Positions 10,289 through 19,252 of a DNA stretch of 64,000 bases are shown here, one piece after another. A program made the position numbers and the translations under genes. Under the pieces are notes generated by a model. The model was not told the origin of the DNA, searched no databases, and was given only the letters and a program-made list of their open reading frames with translations. The stretch spans positions 1 through 64,000 of the forward strand of contig JARGPI010000001.1 of NCBI GenBank assembly GCA_029213005.1, in the 5' to 3' direction. Position 1 is the stretch's first letter. Each line of letters opens with the position of its first letter. This DNA comes from Verrucomicrobiales bacterium. Its GTDB lineage: Bacteria; Verrucomicrobiota; Verrucomicrobiia; Verrucomicrobiales; DEV007.

Positions 10289-11116
10289 TTACAGCCACTT
10301 TCGGCTCGTCATTTGAGCGGAAATGTAGCCAATAAAGATATCGCCTTGAAATTCCAGGGGGAGGCGGAACTCGTCGTCAGAGATCCAGATCGTGGCCTGC
10401 TCAATTTTGGTGTAAGGCTCGATCGTCATGTTGCTGTGAATTTTGCTGATGTTCACATCGAGCTTGATCGCATTGTAAGTTTTCCGCTTGATCGTTTTTT
10501 TCTCCCGTCCGAGAACGGTGTAATTGGTGAGGTAGGGCTTGTTAAAAGTCGCGGTGATCAGAGAGACTTTCTGGCCTTTGGTGAGCGGTTGACTGCGCAG
10601 GTAAAGAATCGTCGACATCAGGTCGCGGGCGACATCGTCCTCAAAGCGGTAGACTCGATGGTAGGGTGTTTTCTTTCCGGTTTTCTTGTCGGTCAGATCA
10701 GTGTGGCTGATCATCTGGTTGGGCTGAAAGAGAAGCGAGTAATCGTAGGATTTCGTCTTCATCTCGTCTTTAAATTTAAAAGTGAGCGGCTTCAGATTCG
10801 TGGCATCGGTTTGTGAAGTGCCGGAAAAATTGTAGGGGAACAGCGCCCGGGGCAGCCCGGCACTCTGACCGCTAGCTTTGGCGAGGTAAACGCCCTGATA
10901 GGGCTCGGTGAGCGCAAAATCCATCTTCCCGGCGTTCATTTTTCCTTTCCAACTCAGCGAATAGGAAACAGCGAGGGGGCGAATTTTATTGAACGGACCG
11001 GGAGGGGTCTTCGTAACCTTATTGAGCCAGGCTTTGCCGGGATCTTCCTCCGCCTCCAACACGATGAAGGGGAGGATCGTAAAACTGATGATTAAAAAAA
11101 GGAGTCGGTTCCTCAT
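10289..11116 (-). CDS. DUF3108-like secreted protein
   Basis: Signal peptide, LSWKGKMNAGKMDFAL, YHRVYRFEDDVARDLMSTILYLRSQPL. Confidence 0.7.
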   Translation of the reverse strand: MRNRLLFLIISFTILPFIVLEAEEDPGKAWLNKVTKTPPGPFNKIRPLAVSYSLSWKGKMNAGKMDFALTEPYQGVYLAKASGQSAGLPRALFPYNFSGTSQTDATNLKPLTFKFKDEMKTKSYDYSLLFQPNQMISHTDLTDKKTGKKTPYHRVYRFEDDVARDLMSTILYLRSQPLTKGQKVSLITATFNKPYLTNYTVLGREKKTIKRKTYNAIKLDVNISKIHSNMTIEPYTKIEQATIWISDDEFRLPLEFQGDIFIGYISAQMTSRKWL

Positions 11117-11231
11117 AGGTCGCTGGTGCGATTATCGGCTTGAAGGCGTTAAATATCCAGTATCCGGTAAAAATTATTCAATGGAGTTGGTTTGACAGAG
11201 CGTCTTTATTCGAGACGACTTTTAACATAAT

Positions 11232-12473
11232 ATGAAAAAACGAATCAGAACGGGACTGTCTTGGCTAAACTTTAGTAATAAAGTTCTCGGGACGACTCTG
11301 GTACTAACGCTGCTTGCCGGTTGTGGAGACGGCCGCAAGAAGGATTCAAGTCACGATTCCGATGAAAAAGCGGGAAAAATAACGCATCAGGACTGGCCGA
11401 TTTTCCGTCGCGATGCGGAGTTGCAGGGCGAATCGATCGAAGACCTCGCGTTTCCGCTGGAGTTGGCGTGGAGCTTTGAGCCTGAGGTAGCTGAGGGTAA
11501 AAGAAGACTCCCGATCGAAGCGAGCCCGGTGATCGCGGATGAAGTGATCTATGTTGGGAATCAGGACGGGAAATTTTTCGCAATCGATCTGAATACCGGA
11601 AACAAGATTTGGGAATTCAGCGCGGCGGCAGCGATTACCGGCCCCGGTGCGGTTTATGGATCGCGGGTATTTTTCGGCGATACGAGCGGCATTTTTTACG
11701 CGCTGAATGCGGAGGACGGGATCGAAGCGTGGCGTTTCGAGGCGGAAGACAAGATCGAGGGTGGAGTGAATTTACTGGAATCAGAGGATGGTAAAGTCCG
11801 CGTCTTCTTCGGCAGTCACGATTACTACCTGTATTGTCTCGACGCCGGTGACGGGACTCTGCTCTGGAAACATGAGACCGAAAATTACATCATGGCGACT
11901 CCGTCACTGGTTAATTCCGGTGGGAATCAGGCCGTGACCTTCGGTGGTTGCGACGGGATTTTTCATATCGTGGCGGCAAATGGAGAGGGGGAGCCGCGCT
12001 CGATCGAGGTGGGTTCCTACATCGCCAATTCCTCCTCAGTTCGCGACGGAATCGCCTATGTGGCTCACAATGGCGGCGAGGTGCTCGCTCTGGAGATCGA
12101 ATCCGGGGAGACAGTGTGGAAAGTCGACACCGGTCAGGAATATCGCGGTTCCGCCGCTGTCGGTGAGAAGTTACTTTACGTTCCCAGTCCGGACAAAAAG
12201 CTCGTCGCCTATGACCGGGTGACCGGAGCGGAGGTCTGGACCTTTCAGGGTCGGAGAGCATTTGATGCGTCGCCGGTTTTGACCAAGAGCGCGATCTGGC
12301 AACCCGGAGTGGATGGCTTTCTTTATGCTATCAACCCGGCTGACGGGACCGAATTGTGGAGTTGGGAAGTGGGCGCGAAAATCAAGGCATCTCCCGCGAT
12401 TTCCCACGGTTATCTGATTTTGTGTGGCGAAGACGGGGTAGTCTACGCCTTTCATTCTCCTCAGGACAAGTAA
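11232..12473 (+). CDS. PQQ-binding-like beta-propeller lipoprotein (BamB-like)
   Basis: Lipobox LAGC; repeated FAIDLNTGNKIWEF / YALNAEDGIEAWRF / ALEIESGETVWKV blades. Confidence 0.85.
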   Translation: MKKRIRTGLSWLNFSNKVLGTTLVLTLLAGCGDGRKKDSSHDSDEKAGKITHQDWPIFRRDAELQGESIEDLAFPLELAWSFEPEVAEGKRRLPIEASPVIADEVIYVGNQDGKFFAIDLNTGNKIWEFSAAAAITGPGAVYGSRVFFGDTSGIFYALNAEDGIEAWRFEAEDKIEGGVNLLESEDGKVRVFFGSHDYYLYCLDAGDGTLLWKHETENYIMATPSLVNSGGNQAVTFGGCDGIFHIVAANGEGEPRSIEVGSYIANSSSVRDGIAYVAHNGGEVLALEIESGETVWKVDTGQEYRGSAAVGEKLLYVPSPDKKLVAYDRVTGAEVWTFQGRRAFDASPVLTKSAIWQPGVDGFLYAINPADGTELWSWEVGAKIKASPAISHGYLILCGEDGVVYAFHSPQDK

Positions 12474-12551
12474 GAAACCGTCGATTCGTACGGGTTGACG
12501 CTCCTTTGCGCGAAAGGTTGTTAGGTGTATCATCGTCTAGCAACATCAATC

Positions 12552-13919
12552 ATGGCCCAGCAAAATACCGAAACTCTCAGCGAACGCGTTAAAGCGCTGA
12601 GTCATCCTCTCGAAACCGGTGACGAAACCGAAGCCGGAAATTACTTTGTCTCAAATTATCCTCCTTTTTCCTACTGGAAGCCGGATATGGTCGACAATGT
12701 CGCGCCGGTTTTGATGTCGCCAACGCCGGAAGACACCAATCTGGGTGTCTATCTGCATATTCCTTTTTGCCGGAAGCGCTGTCATTTCTGTTATTTCAGG
12801 GTTTACACCGATAAGAACGCCAATGAGATCAAAGCGTATCTCGATGCGGCGATTCGGGAGCTCGAGGTTTACGCTCAAAAGCCCTATCTCAAGGGCCGGA
12901 AGCCTCAGTTCGTTTATTTTGGAGGCGGAACTCCCAGTTATCTCTCAATCGGGCAGCTCCGGGAGCTCACCGATAAGATGAAAGAGCACTTCCCCTGGGA
13001 TGAAGCCGAGGAAGTGGCTTTTGAAGCGGAACCGGGAACGCTGACTGAGAAAAAACTCGAAGCGATCCGGGATATCGGGGTAACCCGTCTCAGCCTTGGA
13101 ATTGAGAATTTCGATGACCACATTCTCGAAGTCAATGGTCGGGCTCACCGCTCCAAAGAAGCCTACCGGGCACTGGGTTTTGCCAAAACGCTCGGTTTTG
13201 ATCAGGTCAACATCGATCTCATCGCCGGGATGATGGACGAAACGGAGGAAAACTGGAAGAAATGCGTCGATATCGCGATCGAACAGGATCCGGACTGCGT
13301 CACGATCTATCAGATGGAGATTCCGTATAACACGACGATTTACAAGGAAATGGCAGAAGCCGGAAAAGTCACGGCTCCGGTCGCCAACTGGTCAACGAAG
13401 CGGGATTGGGTCGATTGGGCCTTTGATCGTTTTGAATCGGCCGGTTATACGGTGAACAGCGCCTACACTGTCGTAAAGAATCCGGAGAAAACGAAATTTG
13501 TGTATCGCGACAGCCTCTGGGCGGGAGCTGATTTGCTCTCAGTCGGGGTTGCCAGTTTTGGTCATTTCGGTGGCGTTCACTACCAAAACCAGGCTGATGT
13601 CGGTCCTTACATGCAGGCGCTCGACGAAGAGAAACTTCCGATTTTCCGGGCGTATCCAACCAATCACGATGAGCGTTTGTTGCGCGAGTTTGTCCTCCAG
13701 TTAAAGCTCGGGAAAACCAATATTTCCTATTTCCAGAATAAATATGGAGCGGATGTCACCGAGGTGTTTAAAGAGCCGATCGCGTTGATCAAAGAGAGAG
13801 GCTACCTCACAATTGAAGGCGATGAAATCCGGATCAACCGGGACGGAATGTTACAAATCGATAAGCAACTTCACGAGTTCTTTATGCCACAGCATCGTGA
13901 TTTCGAGCGTTATACCTAA
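12552..13919 (+). CDS. HemN/HemW-like radical SAM protein
   Basis: GVYLHIPFCRKRCHFCYF (CxxxCxxC), YFGGGTPSYLS, EAEPGTLT, SLGIENFDDHIL. Confidence 0.9.
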   Translation: MAQQNTETLSERVKALSHPLETGDETEAGNYFVSNYPPFSYWKPDMVDNVAPVLMSPTPEDTNLGVYLHIPFCRKRCHFCYFRVYTDKNANEIKAYLDAAIRELEVYAQKPYLKGRKPQFVYFGGGTPSYLSIGQLRELTDKMKEHFPWDEAEEVAFEAEPGTLTEKKLEAIRDIGVTRLSLGIENFDDHILEVNGRAHRSKEAYRALGFAKTLGFDQVNIDLIAGMMDETEENWKKCVDIAIEQDPDCVTIYQMEIPYNTTIYKEMAEAGKVTAPVANWSTKRDWVDWAFDRFESAGYTVNSAYTVVKNPEKTKFVYRDSLWAGADLLSVGVASFGHFGGVHYQNQADVGPYMQALDEEKLPIFRAYPTNHDERLLREFVLQLKLGKTNISYFQNKYGADVTEVFKEPIALIKERGYLTIEGDEIRINRDGMLQIDKQLHEFFMPQHRDFERYT

Positions 13920-13931
13920 GAACCAGCAAAC

Positions 13932-14543
13932 ATGGAAGAGTTTGTCGACACACGGGAAGCCTCAGCTGAACTCGCCGATGCGTTGCATCGGTTGATGCCG
14001 TTTCACTACTTTTACGAGAAATCGGGAGATCCCATGCCGGATTTCAAATTTCTCGATAAGGCGGAAATGCCATATCCCTACCGTTCTCTACTGGTGCACG
14101 AAAATGATATGACGCCAACTCTGGCGGCGTTTCATCATTCCAAACTCTACCTCGAAGTCCACGAGCACGAGCGCAGCAATAACTACCTGATTCGATTGGT
14201 AACCCTTCACGCAGCGGCGGATGATCGCCCGGTCGAATTTGGCGCAATCGGCATCCAACTCGATGGATTTCCGGAAGATGTCCGGGATCTAATTGTCGCG
14301 GGCAGGACACCGCTCGGCGGCATTCTCGGGGAACACAAAGTGCGGCATTCCGGTAGTCCAACGGCTTTCTTTTCCGTTCCCGCTGATGACTTGATCGCAA
14401 ATGCCCTGCAGCAGAATCGCGGTGAGACCTTGTATGGACGCTGCAACCAGCTGTTGGATCAGGATGGAATGACAATTGCCGACATCGTCGAGATATTACC
14501 TCGTCATAGCGAGTCTGAAAAGTGGATCGAAAACGTAAAGTAG
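13932..14543 (+). CDS. Chorismate lyase (UbiC)-like fold protein
   Basis: By-eye alignment to UbiC: YLIRLVTL~YWLREILL, RTPLGGIL~KTPLGRYL, LYGRCNQL...IVEILP~LWGRRSRL...TELFLP. Confidence 0.55.
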   Translation: MEEFVDTREASAELADALHRLMPFHYFYEKSGDPMPDFKFLDKAEMPYPYRSLLVHENDMTPTLAAFHHSKLYLEVHEHERSNNYLIRLVTLHAAADDRPVEFGAIGIQLDGFPEDVRDLIVAGRTPLGGILGEHKVRHSGSPTAFFSVPADDLIANALQQNRGETLYGRCNQLLDQDGMTIADIVEILPRHSESEKWIENVK

Positions 14544-14576
14544 CCGTTACGGCGAGCTACACCCTGAAAAATTTCA

Positions 14577-15854
14577 ATGAGTGATCAAAATCACGACGTC
14601 ATCATTATTGGAGCCGGCCCTGCGGGCTCTACCACAGCGGCATTTCTGGCCGGGAAGGGACATCGAGTCCTCGTTTTGGAGAAAGATAAGTTTCCCCGCT
14701 ATCATGTCGGCGAATCGATGATGCCGTTTTGTTACTATACTTTAGAAAAACTCGGTATCGCTCATAAGATGAACGAAATCGGGTTCCAGCAAAAACACAG
14801 TGTGCAGTTCGTCACTACCGATGGACGGATTTCGAAACCATTCTATTTCTTTCAACATAAAGAATGCGAGTCATCGGTGACCTGGCAGGTGGAGCGGGCC
14901 GTATTCGACGAGGTCCTTGCTGACAAAGCCCGGGAGAACGGTGCTGAAATCCGGGAGAGTCACAAAGTTCGGGAGATTGTCAGAGATGAGGACGGCACGG
15001 TAATCGGAGTTGAGATCGAAAACGAAACCGGTAGAGAAACATTGTTCGCGAAGATCGTGATCGATGCGTCGGGTCGCGATGCGGTGGTCTCCAGTAAGTC
15101 AAAGTGGCGCCGCAGGGATCCTCTACTTAATAAAATCGCGATTTGGACTTACTACGAAGGTGCTATGCGGGACCCCGGTCTTGATGCCGGGGCAACTACG
15201 GTTGCCTATATTCCGGAGAAAGGTTGGTTTTGGTATATACCGATGCGTAACAACCGCGTCAGCGTCGGAATTGTTGCGGATCGCGATTACCTGTATCGTG
15301 AAACCAATGACCCCGCAGCGATCTTCGAACGCGAGATCAAGGAAAATGTCTGGATTCAGGAACATCTTGAACCTGGTAAACAAACCGGCGAGTTTTTCGT
15401 GACTGGCGAGTATAGTTATCGGGCCGAATATTGCGCGGCCGATGGTGTACTCCTTGTCGGCGACGCGTTTGCCTTTTTAGATCCGGTGTTTTCGAGTGGG
15501 GTTTTCCTCGCTCTCAAGTCCGGCGAATTGGCGGCTGATTACGTCAATAAAGCCCTCAAGAGCGGAGACACCTCTGTCGATCAATTCGACGAGTATGGTG
15601 TTATGGTTTGCGAGGCGATTGAACGGATGAGAAAGATCGTTTACGCGTTCTACGATGATAATTTCAGCTTCGCAAAACTAATTAAAAGGCACCCGCATCT
15701 TCGGGAGCCGCTGACTGATCTATTGATCGGCGATTTGTTCAATGATCAGTTCGACGAGTTGTTTGCTGCGATCGAGGAAATCTGTGAATTACCGGATCCG
15801 GTAGACTATGGATTTCGCACACTGAAACCGGCCGTTCCACAGGAGGCTACCTGA
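14577..15854 (+). CDS. FAD-dependent oxidoreductase, putative flavin-dependent halogenase
   Basis: GAGPAGS Rossmann motif, FPRYHVGESMMP, WFWYIP at 15225-15242, FLDPVFSSG at 15474-15500. Confidence 0.8.
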   Translation: MSDQNHDVIIIGAGPAGSTTAAFLAGKGHRVLVLEKDKFPRYHVGESMMPFCYYTLEKLGIAHKMNEIGFQQKHSVQFVTTDGRISKPFYFFQHKECESSVTWQVERAVFDEVLADKARENGAEIRESHKVREIVRDEDGTVIGVEIENETGRETLFAKIVIDASGRDAVVSSKSKWRRRDPLLNKIAIWTYYEGAMRDPGLDAGATTVAYIPEKGWFWYIPMRNNRVSVGIVADRDYLYRETNDPAAIFEREIKENVWIQEHLEPGKQTGEFFVTGEYSYRAEYCAADGVLLVGDAFAFLDPVFSSGVFLALKSGELAADYVNKALKSGDTSVDQFDEYGVMVCEAIERMRKIVYAFYDDNFSFAKLIKRHPHLREPLTDLLIGDLFNDQFDELFAAIEEICELPDPVDYGFRTLKPAVPQEAT

Positions 15855-17118
15855 GAGCGTAAAGGATAGAGGTCCCACCAATCGCGCTGGAACCTCTGAC
15901 CAGTTCTCTCGAAATCGGGTCGAGGTTTTTCACATTTGCTCCCTGATGGGCGCGAATCACTTTGATATCAAATTGCGAGAGACCGTTGGCGATTCGGTTG
16001 GCGATTCTTGAACATACCGTTCCGCCGCCGGTCATTACGGCAATATCGATGTCCCCGGTCCGGAATTCCGATAAAAAGGACTCGCAGGATTCGATAATAG
16101 CTGCGGCAAACTCGTCGAGACAATTGGCGATCAGTTGATTATCGAGTTCGGTCCCGTCGCGCAGGATAATCGTATCCGATTCATCGCCGCCGTATGCAAT
16201 CCGGTGGAAATTCTCCCGGAAACTGGCTTCGGAGTTTCGAATCAATTCGCGAAACTCAACGCCGAGTGCCGCCATGACCATATCATCCAGTTTGAAAATT
16301 CCGTAGGGATAGGATGCTGCGGGTGCTTCTCTGATTTCCTTTCTAGAGCGTTTGTCCAGATTGGTAAGTGCGAGATCGGTAGTGAAAGCACCGATATCGA
16401 GAAAGAAGATGGCTTCTCCTTTTGACGTTAGCTTCTCGAGAAGCTCAAACTCCCGGAACATATAGTTGATATTGGGAGTGCCGTCTCCGTTGACATAGTT
16501 TTGGCCTTCGGTTAGGACTCCGATCAGGCTGGATTTCGGTTCCGATATACAAAAGGTCCGCTTGTTTTTGAACCCGGCCTCCTCCATGATTTTCTCAATC
16601 AGGGTGGCCGACTTGGTGTTGAGCACAAACTCGGGCACACAAATCTGGGTTTTGAATTTGTCCACCGTCAGGGATTTGAACTGCGGATGCTGATTGATGA
16701 GAAGGGGGAGAAGTTCCTGACCGAGCGCGGTTAAAAATTCGCGGCAGCAGGTGATGGCCTGCTGGTGAGGATCGTTTTCCAGTAAAAACTCTTTAGTTTC
16801 TTTGGAAATCTCATCGTCGGTTCCGATATCAAAAGCCGCTTCCTGGTCGGCCGGAAAGAGATTCTTTTTCCAGTTTTGGTAGATCTTGATATCATCCGAA
16901 TTTTTAAAACTCGATGGGTCGAGATCAAGCAGTTCCCAGCCAAAGAGCCAGGAGTCGGTACTGACTCGATGGAGCGCGAGAGAAGGGATACAAATCTGAT
17001 AATCTCCGACCTGGCCGGGGTCTCCCAGCAGAATCGAAGTATCGTTAGGATTGGCCCGAATCGAGATTTTGGTAAAGGCTGCTCCCAGATCGATGCAGAT
17101 AGAGGGCGAAATTTTCAT
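15847..17118 (-). CDS. Hsp70-like/ASKHA ATPase, copy B
   Basis: ICIDLGAAFTKISI (phosphate 1), FFLDIGAFTTDLAL (phosphate 2), SEPKSSLIGVL (Hsp70 EPxAA-like), VMTGGGTVCSRIANRI. Confidence 0.85.
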   Translation of the reverse strand: MKISPSICIDLGAAFTKISIRANPNDTSILLGDPGQVGDYQICIPSLALHRVSTDSWLFGWELLDLDPSSFKNSDDIKIYQNWKKNLFPADQEAAFDIGTDDEISKETKEFLLENDPHQQAITCCREFLTALGQELLPLLINQHPQFKSLTVDKFKTQICVPEFVLNTKSATLIEKIMEEAGFKNKRTFCISEPKSSLIGVLTEGQNYVNGDGTPNINYMFREFELLEKLTSKGEAIFFLDIGAFTTDLALTNLDKRSRKEIREAPAASYPYGIFKLDDMVMAALGVEFRELIRNSEASFRENFHRIAYGGDESDTIILRDGTELDNQLIANCLDEFAAAIIESCESFLSEFRTGDIDIAVMTGGGTVCSRIANRIANGLSQFDIKVIRAHQGANVKNLDPISRELVRGSSAIGGTSILYALR

Positions 17119-17143
17119 ATGTGAATCGGTATAAATTAGGAAA

Positions 17144-17857
17144 TCAATTTGCAGCAGTTACCTCGGCTTTGAGCAGGATAATGGTCGTATCATTTGGCAG
17201 ATTCAATTTCCAACCCGGATTCAAAACTAAAGCGGAATCCCCTTTAAATAAAGGCGCATTTGGCTTGTGATTTTGAGCATTGAATTCGACAACTGAGTCT
17301 TTCTTTTCAAACGTCTCTGCCCCTGCCATTCGTAGAAAATACGACAGCCTTTTACGGGCTTCATCAGTAGTGGACTCGCTCCACGAAGTGGCCAACTCCC
17401 GGGCCAGTTCCAGTTTGAAATCGTCTGACTCCGAGGTCTGTTCTGCCTTTGTGTCTTGAAACCACTTTCCGAAATGCCGATCTATCGATGCTTCCAGCGC
17501 ATCCTGTTCCCGGGGAATCGCGATGCTTTTCCACACGGCAATCATTTCCGGGCGATAAAGGTTTGATGCCCTGTCAATCAATTGCGGCCGTTCATCCTGA
17601 GGCGTATTCCGAATCAGGATTTCGATTCCTTTTTGGGTTAATTTCACCATCCGGGGCCGGGTTAAAACCTCTTCCAGCATGGTGCCGACTAGCTCTTTGA
17701 GGTAAATACCGTATTTACCTTTCGAGTTGGGGAAGAGGCCCGGTTCGGCCGATTCGCTGTCTTTCGGTTGGAGCAAGCGAATTGCCCCGTCCTGCTGCGC
17801 GGCGAGATCGAGAATCGCGGCCAACTCGGCTCTTCCGGATGTGGTCGCCGTCGACAT
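17144..17857 (-). CDS. Partner protein of Hsp70-like ATPase, copy B (putative GrpE-like C-terminal domain)
   Basis: Paralogous to 19253-19969; C-terminus GDSALVLNPGWKLNLPNDTTIILLKAEV resembles GrpE beta domain. Confidence 0.6.
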   Translation of the reverse strand: MSTATTSGRAELAAILDLAAQQDGAIRLLQPKDSESAEPGLFPNSKGKYGIYLKELVGTMLEEVLTRPRMVKLTQKGIEILIRNTPQDERPQLIDRASNLYRPEMIAVWKSIAIPREQDALEASIDRHFGKWFQDTKAEQTSESDDFKLELARELATSWSESTTDEARKRLSYFLRMAGAETFEKKDSVVEFNAQNHKPNAPLFKGDSALVLNPGWKLNLPNDTTIILLKAEVTAAN

Positions 17858-17859
17858 CG

Positions 17860-19215
17860 TTACAGGGAGCCAAACAGATTTTGCACGACCTCAGTGTTGG
17901 TCGCTTTGTCTTCCTGGGCAAAATCCTTTTCCAATACAAACAGCACCGAGTTTCCACCAATCGCACTCGCACCACGGACCAGTTCCTGATCAATGGGATC
18001 GACGTGCATATCGGATTGAATGTTTTTGTGAGCGCGGAGGATTGGAAAATTCATTCGTTCGAGACCTTTTACGATACGATCTGAAATCCGTGTCGGGAGG
18101 CTGCCACCTCCGGTGAGAATCGCCGCATGGATTTCCCCTCCGTTTCGGTTCTGGTAGAGAAAGCTCGCACAGCTTGAAAGGATCGCTTCGGTGAATTGTT
18201 CGATGCAGGTATCAATTACAGAAAGGGGGATCTCGGTTCCGTCATCGAGAGACACCGTGTCGCTCTTATCGTAGTTTAGCCGATTTTCGTTATATACATT
18301 CCGATGGAACCTTTCGGTCTCCGGAAGGTTGTTTAAATTGATGTGAGACGCCAGTTCGGGGGGGAGTTCCGACTGAATCATACTATCGAGTTTATAGATC
18401 CCAAGCGGCACGGAGTTTGCCGGTGATTTCGCCAATTGATTCGATTTGAAGCGGTTCAAATTAGCCAGTGCCATATCGGTAGTAAAAGAGCCGATATCGA
18501 GAAAGAAGATGGAGTCATTCGTATTCTTTAGCTGGTCGAGCAGTTTGTGATCTCCGAACATCGCAGCGCGGTTCACGGCTCCATTTGTGACCTGCTGGTT
18601 ACGGCCTTCGGTTAAGATACCGATCAGGCTGGACTTAGGTTCTGATATACAATAGACATCGGTGCTTTCAAACCCGGCTTCATAAAAGAGTTCCTCGATG
18701 GTATCAGCAGCAGCGGTTCCCAACACAAAATCGGGTACACAAACCCGGGTATCGAAATCGCTCACTTTCATATGGCTGGCTTGCGCGTTCTGACTCAGGA
18801 GGTGGGGGATTTTAACTTCGTAGAGCCACTCGATGTAGTTCTTGGCACAGCCGAATGCGATAAAGTAGGGATCTCTTTTCTCCAGAAAGATTTTTACCGG
18901 GTCGATCTCGCCATCGAGTTCGGGATCATAGGATTCGTCGAGATATTTCTCGTGGAAAAGAACGGATTTCCAGTCCTGAAGAATCAAAATTTCATTAGAG
19001 GAAAGCAGGTTGGCGGCATCCCAGCTGAAAGCCCAGCGTCCCGATTTTATGTTGTGAGCAACGACTGAGGGGAAGCAAAATTGATTGTCCTCTTCATCTC
19101 GTCCCGTCATCAAGGTGTAGTCCCGGAGAGGGAGCGAGGTGCGATGAGTATCGGGACGGATCGCAATTTTCGTGAAGGACGCTCCGAGATCGATGCAAAG
19201 GCCTGGTGAATTCAT
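17860..19215 (-). CDS. Hsp70-like/ASKHA ATPase, copy A
   Basis: LCIDLGASFTKIAI, FFLDIGSFTTDMAL, SEPKSSLIGILTEGRN, ILTGGGSLPTRISDRI. Confidence 0.85.
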   Translation of the reverse strand: MNSPGLCIDLGASFTKIAIRPDTHRTSLPLRDYTLMTGRDEEDNQFCFPSVVAHNIKSGRWAFSWDAANLLSSNEILILQDWKSVLFHEKYLDESYDPELDGEIDPVKIFLEKRDPYFIAFGCAKNYIEWLYEVKIPHLLSQNAQASHMKVSDFDTRVCVPDFVLGTAAADTIEELFYEAGFESTDVYCISEPKSSLIGILTEGRNQQVTNGAVNRAAMFGDHKLLDQLKNTNDSIFFLDIGSFTTDMALANLNRFKSNQLAKSPANSVPLGIYKLDSMIQSELPPELASHINLNNLPETERFHRNVYNENRLNYDKSDTVSLDDGTEIPLSVIDTCIEQFTEAILSSCASFLYQNRNGGEIHAAILTGGGSLPTRISDRIVKGLERMNFPILRAHKNIQSDMHVDPIDQELVRGASAIGGNSVLFVLEKDFAQEDKATNTEVVQNLFGSL

Positions 19216-19252
19216 GTCTTAGGTGTGGTTGTGGTGTGTTGTGTGGTTGTTG

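Noticed and set aside
12552-13919. Genuine HemN coproporphyrinogen oxidase completing a heme operon with the HemQ-like gene
   Set aside because: Located about 5 kb from the HemQ-like gene, clustered instead with UbiC-like and halogenase-like genes; HemN-family homology alone does not give the function.
15847-19215. ParM-type plasmid segregation actin
   Set aside because: SEPKSSLIG hinge motif and the GrpE-like partner point to the Hsp70 branch; no ParR-like or plasmid genes nearby.
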